A stretch of 64,000 nucleotides of DNA from Glycomyces tritici (lineage in GTDB: Bacteria > Actinomycetota > Actinomycetes > Mycobacteriales > Micromonosporaceae): NCBI RefSeq assembly GCF_030403505.1, contig NZ_JAUEMJ010000015.1:1-64000 (forward strand), given 5' to 3'. Below the pieces are notes generated by a model, which worked only from the letters and a program-made list of their open reading frames with translations, had not been told where the DNA came from and did no database searches. Shown here piece after piece: positions 38,470 through 46,440 of this stretch (position 1 is the first letter of the stretch; each line of letters begins with the position of its first letter). The position numbers and the translations under genes were made by a program.

Positions 38470-38494
38470 GCTGCGGAGAGACCGCAGCCGTTTT
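38470..38494 (+). promoter_or_regulatory. hairpin and U-tract in the rpsF leader
   Basis: GCTGCGG-AGAGA-CCGCAGC is followed by CG and TTTT, 24 bases before the rpsF start. It looks like a short terminator or a ribosomal-protein binding hairpin and could mediate feedback of the S6-S18 operon. TACGAT (38400-38405) is a possible -10 box further upstream. Confidence 0.55.
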
Positions 38495-38517
38495 AGACCA
38501 AAGGGGGTGGAGCTATC

Positions 38518-38808
38518 TTGCGGCATTACGAACTCATGGTGATCCTCGAACCGAACATCGAGGAAGCCCAGGTCAGCCCGACACTGGACAAGTTCCTGAA
38601 GGGCGTCAAGGACGCCGGGGGAACCGTCGACAAGATCGACGTCTGGGGCCGGCGCCGTCTCGCCTACGAGATCAACAAGAGCAACGAGGGCCTCTACGCC
38701 GTCATCGACCTGCAGTCCGAGCCCGGTCCCGTCGCTGAGATGGACCGTCAGCTGCGACTCAACGAGTCGGTGCTGCGTGCCAAGGTGCTGCGACCGGAGC
38801 TTCGGTAA
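38518..38808 (+). CDS. rpsF: 30S ribosomal protein S6
   Basis: A 96-residue S6 protein ([36 protein letters not shown]). It binds 16S rRNA together with S18, which is encoded two genes later. The start is a TTG with GGTGGAG seven bases upstream. First gene of the rpsF-ssb-rpsR-rplI cluster; its leader contains a hairpin. Confidence 0.98.
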   Translation: MRHYELMVILEPNIEEAQVSPTLDKFLKGVKDAGGTVDKIDVWGRRRLAYEINKSNEGLYAVIDLQSEPGPVAEMDRQLRLNESVLRAKVLRPELR

Positions 38809-38847
38809 CCCGACCCTGTAACTGCGAGACCTTAGGGAGAAGAGGTC

Positions 38848-39357
38848 ATGGCAGGAGAGACAGTCATCACGGTTATCGGCAACCTCGTCGACGACCCCGA
38901 ACTGCGTTACACGCCGTCCGGTGCCGCCGTCGCGAAGTTCCGAATCGCATCGACCCCGCGCACGTTCGACAAGGAGTCGAACGCGTGGAAAGACGGTGAG
39001 GCGTTGTTCCTCACCTGCAGTGTGTGGCGCCAGTACGCCGAGAACGTCGCCGAGACCCTGTCGCGCGGTACCCGCGTGATCGTGCAGGGCAGGCTCAAGC
39101 AGCGCAGCTACGAGACCCGCGAGGGCGAGAAGCGCACTGTGTACGAGCTGGACGTCGAGGAAGTCGGCCCTTCACTGCGTTTTTCCACAGCGAAGCTCAA
39201 CAAGTCGGGCGCAGGCTCCGGCGGTGGCGGCGGTCGTTCCTTCGGGGGCGGCGGCAACACCGGTGGCGGTTCCGCACCTGACGACCCTTGGGCCTCTGCC
39301 GCCCCTGCCGGCGCTTCCGCCGGCGGTGGAGGCTTCGACGAGGACCCGCCGTTCTAA
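38848..39357 (+). CDS. ssb: single-stranded DNA-binding protein
   Basis: A 169-residue SSB with an OB fold ([39 protein letters not shown]) and a glycine-rich tail ending in DEDPPF, the tip that docks partner proteins. The acidic tip is intact. It coats single-stranded DNA at the fork and belongs to the same cluster as rpsF, rpsR and rplI. Confidence 0.98.
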   Translation: MAGETVITVIGNLVDDPELRYTPSGAAVAKFRIASTPRTFDKESNAWKDGEALFLTCSVWRQYAENVAETLSRGTRVIVQGRLKQRSYETREGEKRTVYELDVEEVGPSLRFSTAKLNKSGAGSGGGGGRSFGGGGNTGGGSAPDDPWASAAPAGASAGGGGFDEDPPF

Positions 39358-39411
39358 CCGGTACTGCCTCGGCAGTCCGGTAACGATCTCGAGTAAGAGG
39401 CAAGACGACAC

Positions 39412-39657
39412 ATGGCCAACCCGAAATCGGCTCCCCTGCGGAAGCCGAAGAAGAAGCCGAACCCGATTGACAAAGAGGGTATCGAGTACATCGACTACAA
39501 GGACACGGCGCTACTTCGGAAGTTCATCTCCGACCGCGGCAAGATCCGTGCCCGCCGGGTGACCGGCGTGACCACCCAGCAGCAGCGCCAGATCGCCGCG
39601 GCCGTCAAGAACGCCCGCGAAATGGCTCTGCTTCCGTACACCAGCCAGACCCGCTAA
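39412..39657 (+). CDS. rpsR: 30S ribosomal protein S18
   Basis: An 81-residue S18 ([38 protein letters not shown]). It has no zinc-binding cysteines in the N-terminus ([14 protein letters not shown]), so it is the C-minus form. It forms the S6-S18 heterodimer on the 30S platform. Confidence 0.98.
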   Translation: MANPKSAPLRKPKKKPNPIDKEGIEYIDYKDTALLRKFISDRGKIRARRVTGVTTQQQRQIAAAVKNAREMALLPYTSQTR

Positions 39658-39671
39658 GGAAGGAGCGCAAC

Positions 39672-40133
39672 ATGAAGATCATCCTGACTCATGAGGTGCC
39701 CAACCTCGGCTCGGCCGGCGATGTGGTCGAGGTGAAGAACGGCTACGGCCGCAACTACCTCCTGCCGCAGGGCCTGGCGATCGCCTGGACCAAGGGCGGT
39801 CAGAAGGAAGTCGACGCGATCCAGCGTGCCCGTGCGGCCCGCCAGATCCACGACCTCGACCAGGCTCGCGCCGTTGCGGAGCAGCTGAAGAAGACCGACG
39901 CCCACATCGTCGCCCGCACGGGCGACGGGGACCGGCTCTTCGGCTCGATCTCCGCGGTCGACGTGGTGAAGGCCGTCGACGAGGCCGGGGGTCCGAAGAT
40001 CGACCGCCGCCGCGTCGAGCTGCCCGCCGCGATCAAGTCGATCGGCACCTACGACGTTGCGGTCAAGCTGCACCCGGAGGTGACCGCGAAGTTCAAGCTT
40101 CAGGTCACGCCGGCCAAGCGCCGCAAGAAGTAG
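39672..40133 (+). CDS. rplI: 50S ribosomal protein L9
   Basis: A 153-residue L9 with the N-terminal strand motif MKIILTHEVPNLGSAGDVVEV and KNGYGRNYLLPQGLA, the long connecting helix and the C-terminal domain. ATG 39672 has AAGGAGCGCAA upstream. Last of the cluster; a strong terminator follows. Confidence 0.98.
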   Translation: MKIILTHEVPNLGSAGDVVEVKNGYGRNYLLPQGLAIAWTKGGQKEVDAIQRARAARQIHDLDQARAVAEQLKKTDAHIVARTGDGDRLFGSISAVDVVKAVDEAGGPKIDRRRVELPAAIKSIGTYDVAVKLHPEVTAKFKLQVTPAKRRKK

Positions 40134-40152
40134 GACGCGAAAGCGACAGTCA

Positions 40153-40183
40153 GGCCCGCGACCGTTCAGGTCGCGGGCCTTGC
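40153..40183 (+). terminator. terminator of the rpsF-rplI cluster
   Basis: AGGCCCGCGACC-GTTCA-GGTCGCGGGCCT, a twelve-base perfect stem followed by a short T tail, starting 20 bases after the rplI stop. Confidence 0.85.
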
Positions 40184-40190
40184 TCGTGTC

Positions 40191-40378
40191 CGTTCACTCC
40201 TTCGCATGAACCCCGCCCGCGGCATTCGCCGCTTGTGCCCCGATATCCCCGCTGGTGTTCGAACCCCTTGCCGCTCTTGAGCTCGAAACCCGCGCGAATG
40301 CGTCGCAGGCGTATGGGACGGTGTCCTTTTCACTGGTAGTGGTGAAGGTGGGAACGGGCGGGTATCCCGGGGCACCCG
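40191..40378. repeat. dispersed repeat, copy A
   Basis: About 188 bases that align with 50511-50688. Shared blocks: CGTTCNCTCNTTCGCATGAA, GCTGNTGTTCGAACC, and a long block from CCTTTTCACTGGTAGTGG to CCCGGGGC. The copies have a 10-base length difference. Both lie in a gap just downstream of a minus-strand gene. No reading frame is conserved across the whole element. Confidence 0.8.
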
Positions 40379-40410
40379 GTACGGCCTCGGGCCGGCGGCC
40401 TCCCTGCCGC

Positions 40411-40800
40411 TCAGATCACCCAGCCGGCCGTTCGCAGCACCACCGTCACCAGGCCCGCGCCGAGGATCGCCGCCGCCGAGCCGGCCACGCCGGCGCGCCA
40501 GCCCGCGCGCGGGAGCCGCAGGAGCACCGCCACCAGGAGGCTCGCCGTGAGCGCCGAGAGCGTCCACGCCCAGCCGCCCGCGATCGCCGCCGAGAGCCGC
40601 CCGCCCACTGTGCACCCCGCCTCGGCGCACGTCGCGTCGACCGGCGGCTGCCACAGCACCCACGCCAGGTACACCGCGATCGGCACCGCGTACCAGGCGA
40701 GCGTCACGAGCAACGTCGGCGTGAACGCCCGCTCCCCCGGGCGGTCGTCGCCGTCGGGGTCGAGCCGGGGCCTGCGCTCGGGTTGCCGGGGGGCGTTCAT
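40411..40800 (-). CDS. three-helix membrane protein
   Basis: A 129-residue protein: a charged N-terminus (MNAPRQPERRPRLDPDGDD) and about three membrane helices (29-50, 72-95 and 104-128), with a cysteine-containing loop (DATCAEAGC). ATG 40800 has AGGAG eight bases upstream. It converges with rplI across the repeat element and is followed, on the other side, by the DnaA-box region. Function unknown. Confidence 0.65.
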   Translation of the reverse strand: MNAPRQPERRPRLDPDGDDRPGERAFTPTLLVTLAWYAVPIAVYLAWVLWQPPVDATCAEAGCTVGGRLSAAIAGGWAWTLSALTASLLVAVLLRLPRAGWRAGVAGSAAAILGAGLVTVVLRTAGWVI

Positions 40801-40935
40801 GGGGTCTCGCTCCTCTGATCCGTGCCGGGGTCGCCCCTCACCTTAGCCGCAAGTTGGCACGATCGAATCTCCATCCACAGGCGGTGGACGGCGTCCCCAC
40901 AGGTGAACGCCGCGATTCGAGCCCGGTTCATGTAA

Positions 40936-41011
40936 CTGTCCACAGGTTGTCCACAGGCCGGACGCGGTTATCCACAGGTTATCCACAACCTTGTCCACAG
41001 GGTTGTCCACA
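40936..41011 (+). promoter_or_regulatory. array of six DnaA boxes upstream of dnaB
   Basis: All six lie on one strand: CTGTCCACA (40936), TTGTCCACA (40947), TTATCCACA (40968), TTATCCACA (40979), TTGTCCACA (40991) and TTGTCCACA (41003). Five are perfect to TTRTCCACA. Spacing is 11-12 bases except for one 21-base step, so they sit on the same helix face. A -10-like TACATT (41081-41086) follows before dnaB. It may be DnaA control of dnaB, a DnaA-titration site, or an origin element. Confidence 0.85.
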
Positions 41012-41122
41012 GCCCCGTTTGCAACCGTGCCCGGCGCGACATAGCGTCGTTGACGCCGCTCATCTGTCGTATGCAGGCGGTACATTCTCCATGAACGCAC
41101 GGTGACCGAGGGGGTGGACGGC

Positions 41123-42574
41123 ATGACCGACGTGTCGGCGGAAGGCGTCTACTCGCGGGGAGCGAACGGCTCGAGCAGCTCCTATTTCGACACTCCGCCC
41201 GAGGATCCGTTCAGCGGCAGCGGCGGCGGTGGCGGCGGGTCCGCCCGCGCCTACGAGCGCACCCCGCCCCAGGACCACCAGGCCGAGATGTCCGTCCTCG
41301 GCGGCATGCTCATGAGCAAGGACGCGATCGCCGACGTCATCGAGGTGCTCGGCCCGGGCGACTTCTACCAGCCCAAGCACGGCATGGTCTTCGACGCGAT
41401 CATCGACAAGTTCGGCAACGGCGAGCCCGCCGACGCCGTCACGATCGCCGCCGCCCTCGCCGACACCGGCGACCTCGCCAAGATCGGCGGCGGCCCCTAC
41501 CTCCACGACCTGCTCAACGCCGTGCCCACGGCCGCGAACGCCGGGTACTACGCGAAGATCGTCAAGGAGAAGGCGATCCTGCGCCGCCTCATCGAGGCCG
41601 GCACGAAGGTCGTCCAGTACGGCTACGGCGGCGGCCAGGGCGGGCGCGACATCGACGACCTCGTCGACCTCGCCCAGCAGGCCGTCTACGAGGTCACGGA
41701 CAACCGCCAGAGCGAGGACTTCGCGGTCCTCTCCGACCTCCTCCAGCCCGCGATGGACGAGATCGAGGCGATCGGCGCGAGCCAGGGCCTCATGACCGGC
41801 ATCCCGACCGGCTTCGCCGATCTCGACCGGCTCCTCTCGGGTCTGCAGGCCGGCCAGCTCATCATCGTCGCCGGGCGCCCCGGCGCCGGCAAGTCAACGG
41901 CCGCAATGGACTTCATGCGGCACGCGTCGCTCCACCACCGGCACGCCGCGGCCCTGTTCAGCCTCGAAATGAGCAAGCTCGAGATCGTCATGCGCCTCTT
42001 GAGCGCCGAGACGCGGGTGCCGATGCACGTCCTGCGCTCGGGCGACCTGAGCGACGACGACTGGACGCGCCTGGCCAAGCGCATGGGCGACATCTCCGAA
42101 GCGCCCCTGTTCGTCGACGACACGGCCTCGATGACGATGATGGAGATCCGGGCCAAGGCCCGCCGGCTCAAGCAGCGCCACGACCTCAAGCTCATCGTGG
42201 TCGACTACCTCCAGCTGATGACCTCGCCGAAGAAGACCGAGTCGCGCCAGCAGGAGGTCTCGGAGATCAGCCGCGGACTCAAGCTCCTGGCCAAGGAGGT
42301 GCAGTGCCCGGTGATCGCGGTCGCGCAGCTCAACCGCGGACCCGAGCAGCGCACCGACAAGCGCCCGCAGCTCTCCGACCTCCGCGAGTCCGGTTCGCTG
42401 GAGCAGGACGCGGACGTCGTGATCCTGCTGCACCGCGAGGACTACTACGACAAGGAGTCGCCGCGCGCGGGCGAAGCCGACTTCATCGTCGCCAAGCACC
42501 GCAACGGCGCGACGGACACGATCACCGTCGCGGCCCAGCTGCACCTCTCGCGCTTCGTCGACATGGCCGTGTAG
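41123..42574 (+). CDS. dnaB: replicative DNA helicase
   Basis: A 483-residue DnaB hexameric helicase. The N-terminal domain (DHQAEMSVLGGMLMSKDAIA) has a Gly/Ser-rich lead of about 45 residues. The Walker A loop GRPGAGKST (about 251-259), Walker B LIVVDYLQLM, and QLNRGPEQR are intact. No intein interrupts the Walker A loop, unlike some mycobacterial dnaB genes. ATG 41123 follows GGGGGTGGA. It unwinds the fork with DnaE and SSB. Confidence 0.97.
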   Translation: MTDVSAEGVYSRGANGSSSSYFDTPPEDPFSGSGGGGGGSARAYERTPPQDHQAEMSVLGGMLMSKDAIADVIEVLGPGDFYQPKHGMVFDAIIDKFGNGEPADAVTIAAALADTGDLAKIGGGPYLHDLLNAVPTAANAGYYAKIVKEKAILRRLIEAGTKVVQYGYGGGQGGRDIDDLVDLAQQAVYEVTDNRQSEDFAVLSDLLQPAMDEIEAIGASQGLMTGIPTGFADLDRLLSGLQAGQLIIVAGRPGAGKSTAAMDFMRHASLHHRHAAALFSLEMSKLEIVMRLLSAETRVPMHVLRSGDLSDDDWTRLAKRMGDISEAPLFVDDTASMTMMEIRAKARRLKQRHDLKLIVVDYLQLMTSPKKTESRQQEVSEISRGLKLLAKEVQCPVIAVAQLNRGPEQRTDKRPQLSDLRESGSLEQDADVVILLHREDYYDKESPRAGEADFIVAKHRNGATDTITVAAQLHLSRFVDMAV

Positions 42575-42650
42575 CAGGCCGGGGGCCAGTCGCCGAGGAT
42601 CTGCCGTCCATTCCGGCTGGGCCCCTTGCGGTTCCGCCGAGAAGCGACCC

Positions 42651-43979
42651 TCAGCGCCACCACTCGACCGCGATGGACGGGCCGAGGCCGATCTCCTGCT
42701 CAAGTTCGTCGACCGCCTCGTCGTCCTGCGCCAGGCCCTGGAACAGGGTCCCGGTCACCGTGCCCGCCACCGCATCGCGCAGCGGCAGCCACCAGCCGAG
42801 CAGCACCACCGGGTACAGCAGGTACCCGAAGCGGGTGGACGGCATCAGCAGGAACGCCGCCGAGAGCCCCGCCGCGCACCACAGCGCCGCCGACGCGGCC
42901 GTCACCGGCGGGCGCGTCCACAGCAGCCCCGCGATCACCAGCGCGGCGAGCCCGAGGAGCGCCGGGGCGATGAGGTCGCCGCCCGGGACGTACCGGGCGA
43001 CAAGGAATCCCGGCAGCGGCGACTGCGCTGGCGAGGTGACCACGCCGTGGCCGAGGCCGAACGCGACCACGTTGTCGAAGAACCCGCGGGCGTCCACGGC
43101 CAGGACCGGGAGCATCGTCGCCGCGACCGGCACGGCGAAGCCGGCAAGGTAGCGGCGCGTACCGGCGCGGGACTCGCTGCCTCGCAGCATGAGGAACGCG
43201 ATCACGACGGCGGCGGGCCACGCGAAGAGCTTGAGTGCGGCGGCGGCGCCGATCGCGAGCCCTGCGGCGAGCGGGCGTTCGCGGTGGGCGAAGGCGAGCG
43301 CGAGGACGATGAGGGCGACGACGGGCATGTCGTCCCCGCCGGTGGCGAACGTCAAGGCGCACACGGGGAAGACGAACGTGGCCTGGACGGCGCGCAGCAG
43401 CGGGCCCTTGCCGGCGCCCGTGACGCCCGGGTCGCTGCCGGAGCCGCCGCGCAGGAGCCGGACCGCGCCGATCGCGCAAGCGGCGGCGGCGAGCAGGAAG
43501 TAGAGGCGGGCGTCGGTCCACCAGTGCTCGCCGAGGAGCGCGGCGGGGATGCCGAAGAGCGCCATGCCGGGCTGGTACGGGTTGTAGCCCAGGAGCGGTT
43601 CGGGGAGGGCGCTGATCGCGTCGGCGTGCAGGTAGGGGCTGCCGGTGTCGAGGAGGCGGGCGCCGGAGGCCTCGACGACGAGGACCTCTTCCTGGGCGCG
43701 GCCGCTGACGCCGGCGGCGCGGTCGATCGCCATGAACACCAAGGGGATCGCGGTGACGGCGAGGGCGGCGCCGACGGTGATGAAGGCCCGGCGGCGCCAC
43801 ACCGGTCCGGGCTGGGCCAGCAGGATCGCGGCGCAGATCGCCGCGGGGAGGTAGCCGCCGAAGGCGATCGCGCCCCACTGGGCGTGCGAGTCGAGGGTCG
43901 TCCACAGCGCGGTCGCGCCCGCGAAGAGCGCGGCCAGGCCGTAGAAGGCGAGGTCGATGAAGAGCGGGCGGTTGGACAC
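42651..43979 (-). CDS. GT87-like polytopic membrane protein (DUF2029)
   Basis: A 442-residue protein with about eleven membrane helices. An N-terminal loop (LDTGSPYLHADAISAL, GYNPYQPGMALF) carries the Asp/Tyr-Pro pattern of GT87/DUF2029 polyprenyl-phosphate mannosyltransferases. TACGCT (43986-43991, minus strand) lies six bases before GTG 43979, giving a leaderless start; the ATG reading from 44021 is not preferred. A cell-envelope glycan role is plausible but not proven. Confidence 0.8.
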   Translation of the reverse strand: MSNRPLFIDLAFYGLAALFAGATALWTTLDSHAQWGAIAFGGYLPAAICAAILLAQPGPVWRRRAFITVGAALAVTAIPLVFMAIDRAAGVSGRAQEEVLVVEASGARLLDTGSPYLHADAISALPEPLLGYNPYQPGMALFGIPAALLGEHWWTDARLYFLLAAAACAIGAVRLLRGGSGSDPGVTGAGKGPLLRAVQATFVFPVCALTFATGGDDMPVVALIVLALAFAHRERPLAAGLAIGAAAALKLFAWPAAVVIAFLMLRGSESRAGTRRYLAGFAVPVAATMLPVLAVDARGFFDNVVAFGLGHGVVTSPAQSPLPGFLVARYVPGGDLIAPALLGLAALVIAGLLWTRPPVTAASAALWCAAGLSAAFLLMPSTRFGYLLYPVVLLGWWLPLRDAVAGTVTGTLFQGLAQDDEAVDELEQEIGLGPSIAVEWWR

Positions 43980-44046
43980 CCGGACAGCGTACGGGGGCGG
44001 GGCGAGGGCCTGTCCGGTCAATCCGGGCGGTGCGGCCCCGGGCCGG

Positions 44047-44448
44047 TCAGCGCACCGGGATGCGGGCCCAGACCTCCTGGGTGCCGTCGCCGAGGGAGCG
44101 GGCGCCCCAGTCGGCGGAGAGCTTGGAGACGATGAACATGCCGCGCCCGTGGGCCGAGTCGAGGTTGACCGCGCACACGTGCGGGTGGGTGCGGGAGCCG
44201 CCGTCGATGACGCGGACCTCGACGTCGGACGGGCCGAGTTCGAAGCTCACGCACACGTCCCCGCCCGGGAGCGGGCGGGCGTGCCGAACGGCGTTGGAGA
44301 CGAGCTCGGTCGCGCACACGAGGAGGTCGTCGCGGACCTCGTCGGGGAGATCGGGGAGCGATTCGCGCAGCCACCGGCGGACCTGGCTCGCCGCCCCGGA
44401 CTGGTGGGGGACGCGCAGCCGCTCTGGCGCCGGTATCGCAGCGGGCAT
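44047..44448 (-). CDS. RsbW-like anti-sigma ATPase
   Basis: A 133-residue HATPase_c_2 protein. N-box ELVSNAVRHARP, the G1-type VIDGGSRTHP and G2-type AHGRGMFIV are visible, as in serine-kinase anti-sigma factors of the SpoIIAB/RsbW group. No partner sigma factor or anti-anti-sigma lies next to it. ATG 44448 has GGGGA upstream. It may act on a SigF/SigB-like factor elsewhere. Confidence 0.85.
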   Translation of the reverse strand: MPAAIPAPERLRVPHQSGAASQVRRWLRESLPDLPDEVRDDLLVCATELVSNAVRHARPLPGGDVCVSFELGPSDVEVRVIDGGSRTHPHVCAVNLDSAHGRGMFIVSKLSADWGARSLGDGTQEVWARIPVR

Positions 44449-44561
44449 CGCGGTCCCCTTCCTTCCTCCGTGCCGTGGGGAGGCTATACAGCAACCTACC
44501 TGTTGCAAAGGCATGACGCCAGCATTACCGGCGGACCCTGAGTCCGTCGCGGAGCGGCGCT

Positions 44562-45293
44562 TCAGCCCGCGAGGGTGTGCCTGATCGCGGCCGGGCGGTC
44601 CGTGAACATGACGTCGACCTCGAGTCCCGCCATGCGGTGGGCGGTGTCGGCGTCGTTGACGGTCCAGGTGTACACCTGGTAGCCCGCTTCGTGGCTGCGT
44701 TCGACGAATTCGGGGGTCGAATCGAGGTAGTCGACCCTCGAGCTGAGCACCTGGACCCCCTCGGGCGGGCGGCGGAACGGGTACTCGAAGATCCAGACGA
44801 GCGGTGTGTCGGTGTCGAGGCCGCGCCAGGTCTTGAGGGCCGCGCGGGAGAAGGACATGACCGTGGCGTCGAGTCCGGGCCATCGCCGCAGCGTCTCCCA
44901 CAGGCGCATCTCGAGGCGGGGCCCGAACTTCGAGGGGTGCTTGGTCTCGATGAACAGTTTGAGGTCTTTGCCCGAGTCGACGACGAGACCGAAGAGGTCT
45001 TCGAGGGTGGGGATGCGCTCGGCCTCGGGGTTGCCGGCGCAGTCGGGGAACAGGTGGGCGAAGTTCAGCCCCCGCAACTGTTCGAGAGTGAGATCCGACA
45101 CGGCGCCCTTGGCGCCGGAGGTGCGTTTGACGGTGCGGTCGTGGTGGAGCACGAGCTGGCCGTCGGCGGTGAGGCGGATGTCGAACTCGAACCCGTCGGC
45201 GCCCTCGACGATCGCCTGCCGGAAGGCGGCGATCGAGTGCTCAGGGAGGAACTCGTTCGCGCCTCGGTGGGCGGCGATCAGCGGCTGGGACAC
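44562..45293 (-). CDS. glycerophosphodiester phosphodiesterase
   Basis: A 243-residue GDPD TIM barrel that cleaves glycerophosphodiesters to glycerol 3-phosphate. His9-Arg10 (AAHRGANEFLPEHS), FEFDIRLTADGQLVLHHD and the later YTWTVNDADTAHRM and DVMFTDRP are the catalytic and family landmarks. No signal peptide is present, so it is cytosolic. Confidence 0.93.
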   Translation of the reverse strand: MSQPLIAAHRGANEFLPEHSIAAFRQAIVEGADGFEFDIRLTADGQLVLHHDRTVKRTSGAKGAVSDLTLEQLRGLNFAHLFPDCAGNPEAERIPTLEDLFGLVVDSGKDLKLFIETKHPSKFGPRLEMRLWETLRRWPGLDATVMSFSRAALKTWRGLDTDTPLVWIFEYPFRRPPEGVQVLSSRVDYLDSTPEFVERSHEAGYQVYTWTVNDADTAHRMAGLEVDVMFTDRPAAIRHTLAG

Positions 45294-45490
45294 CCCTTGA
45301 CGATAGACGAGGGGCCTGACGCCGCGCCCGGTTCGCGGTGTGCGTCCGGGGACGCGGTGATGAACGTCCCCGGAGCGGTGCGGTCCGGGTGAGCGCCGGG
45401 CCGTCGCCGGGCGGTGGGCGCGGGTCCCCGCGGCTGGGACGGGCCCGGTTCCGGTGGCGGCGGGTGCGGCGGGGGAGGGAGGATGGACGC

Positions 45491-46309
45491 GTGCGACATG
45501 ACCCAGAATTCACGGCTCACCAAGCGTCCGACGCGGGGCCGGAGACCGCGGCCCCGGAGGCGACCGGTCGGCCGGAAGCTGCGGCTCCGCAGGCGTCGTC
45601 CGGCGGCGCGCCCGCGCCTTCGACCGCGCCGGTCGCGGCGGGTTACCGCGACCTGGGCTGGGCCAAGATCGACACCGACCGCCCGGCTCGGACCGGCACG
45701 GCCGAGGCCGTGTACGCGGCCGGGAAGACGCCCGAGCAGGTCGTCGGGGCGCTCAGAGCCCTGCGCGAGGCGCACCCGGGCCGGGTGGCGGTCGCGACCC
45801 GATGCGACGACGCGTGCATTGCGGCGGTGCGGGAGTCCTTCGGCGACGACGTGCTGGTCGAGAGCGGGGTGTGCGCGGTCGGCGACTTCCCGGACGCCGA
45901 GACCGGGCTGCTCGCCGTGGTGTGCGCCGGGACCTCGGACCTGCCGGTGGCGCAGGAGGCTCGGATCGTGGCCCGCGCCAACGGGATCGACACGCGGCTG
46001 GTCGCCGACGTGGGCGTCGCCGGCCTGCACCGGCTGCTCGACAAGGTCGGCGAGCTGCGGGAGGCCGCCTGCGTGATCGTGGTGGCGGGCATGGACGGGG
46101 CGCTGCCGTCGGTCGTGGCGGGCCTGGTGTCCGCGCCGGTGGTCGCGGTGCCGACCTCGGTCGGGTACGGGGCCGCGTTCGGCGGGCTGGCGCCGCTGTT
46201 GACGATGCTGAACTCCTGCTCGCCGGGGGTCACGGTGGTCAACATCGACAACGGGTTCGGCGCGGCGATGGCCGCCGCCCGGATGCTCGGCATGAAGGCG
46301 GCATCGTGA
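45491..46309 (+). CDS. larB: nickel-pincer cofactor biosynthesis protein LarB
   Basis: A 272-residue LarB, the AIR-carboxylase-like enzyme that carboxylates the pyridinium ring of nicotinate adenine dinucleotide. Its core matches purE-like proteins (VAGMDGALPSVVAGLV, VPTSVGYGAAFGG). The first 60 residues are Ala/Pro-rich and extra. GTG 45491 follows GGGAGG. It overlaps the repeat-rich leader of larC. No larA or larE is nearby, so the cofactor pathway is completed elsewhere, if at all. Confidence 0.9.
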   Translation: MRHDPEFTAHQASDAGPETAAPEATGRPEAAAPQASSGGAPAPSTAPVAAGYRDLGWAKIDTDRPARTGTAEAVYAAGKTPEQVVGALRALREAHPGRVAVATRCDDACIAAVRESFGDDVLVESGVCAVGDFPDAETGLLAVVCAGTSDLPVAQEARIVARANGIDTRLVADVGVAGLHRLLDKVGELREAACVIVVAGMDGALPSVVAGLVSAPVVAVPTSVGYGAAFGGLAPLLTMLNSCSPGVTVVNIDNGFGAAMAAARMLGMKAAS

Positions 46310-46440
46310 AGGCGGCACTGTGGATGGTGACACTGCGGACGGCGGCACGGTCGAGGCCGGTGCTCTTGGAAGCGGCGCTCGTGAAGGCGGCACTCTTGGA
46401 AGCAGCACCCTTGGAAGCGGCACTCTTGAAAGCGGCACTG
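46308..46440 (+). repeat. minisatellite at the larB/larC junction
   Basis: About eight degenerate copies of a 15-base unit around GAAGGCGGCACTCTTG fill the space between the larB stop and the preferred larC start. First (GTGAAGGCGGCACTG) and last (GTGAAGGCGCACC) copies resemble each other, so the original overlapping GTGA start may have been expanded by duplication. Confidence 0.7.

Noticed and set aside
40166..40663. Minus-strand open frames across the dispersed repeats (also 50367-50619)
   Set aside because: Short peptides look alike (GISG/VISG, GFMR) but the 10-base indel breaks the frame, so the similarity is better explained by DNA-level homology.
40936..41011. Calling the DnaA-box array oriC
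   Set aside because: No dnaA, dnaN or AT-rich unwinding region is next to it, so only a DnaA-binding array is claimed.
41123..42574. Intein in dnaB
   Set aside because: The Walker A loop and flanking sequence are uninterrupted and the length is normal.
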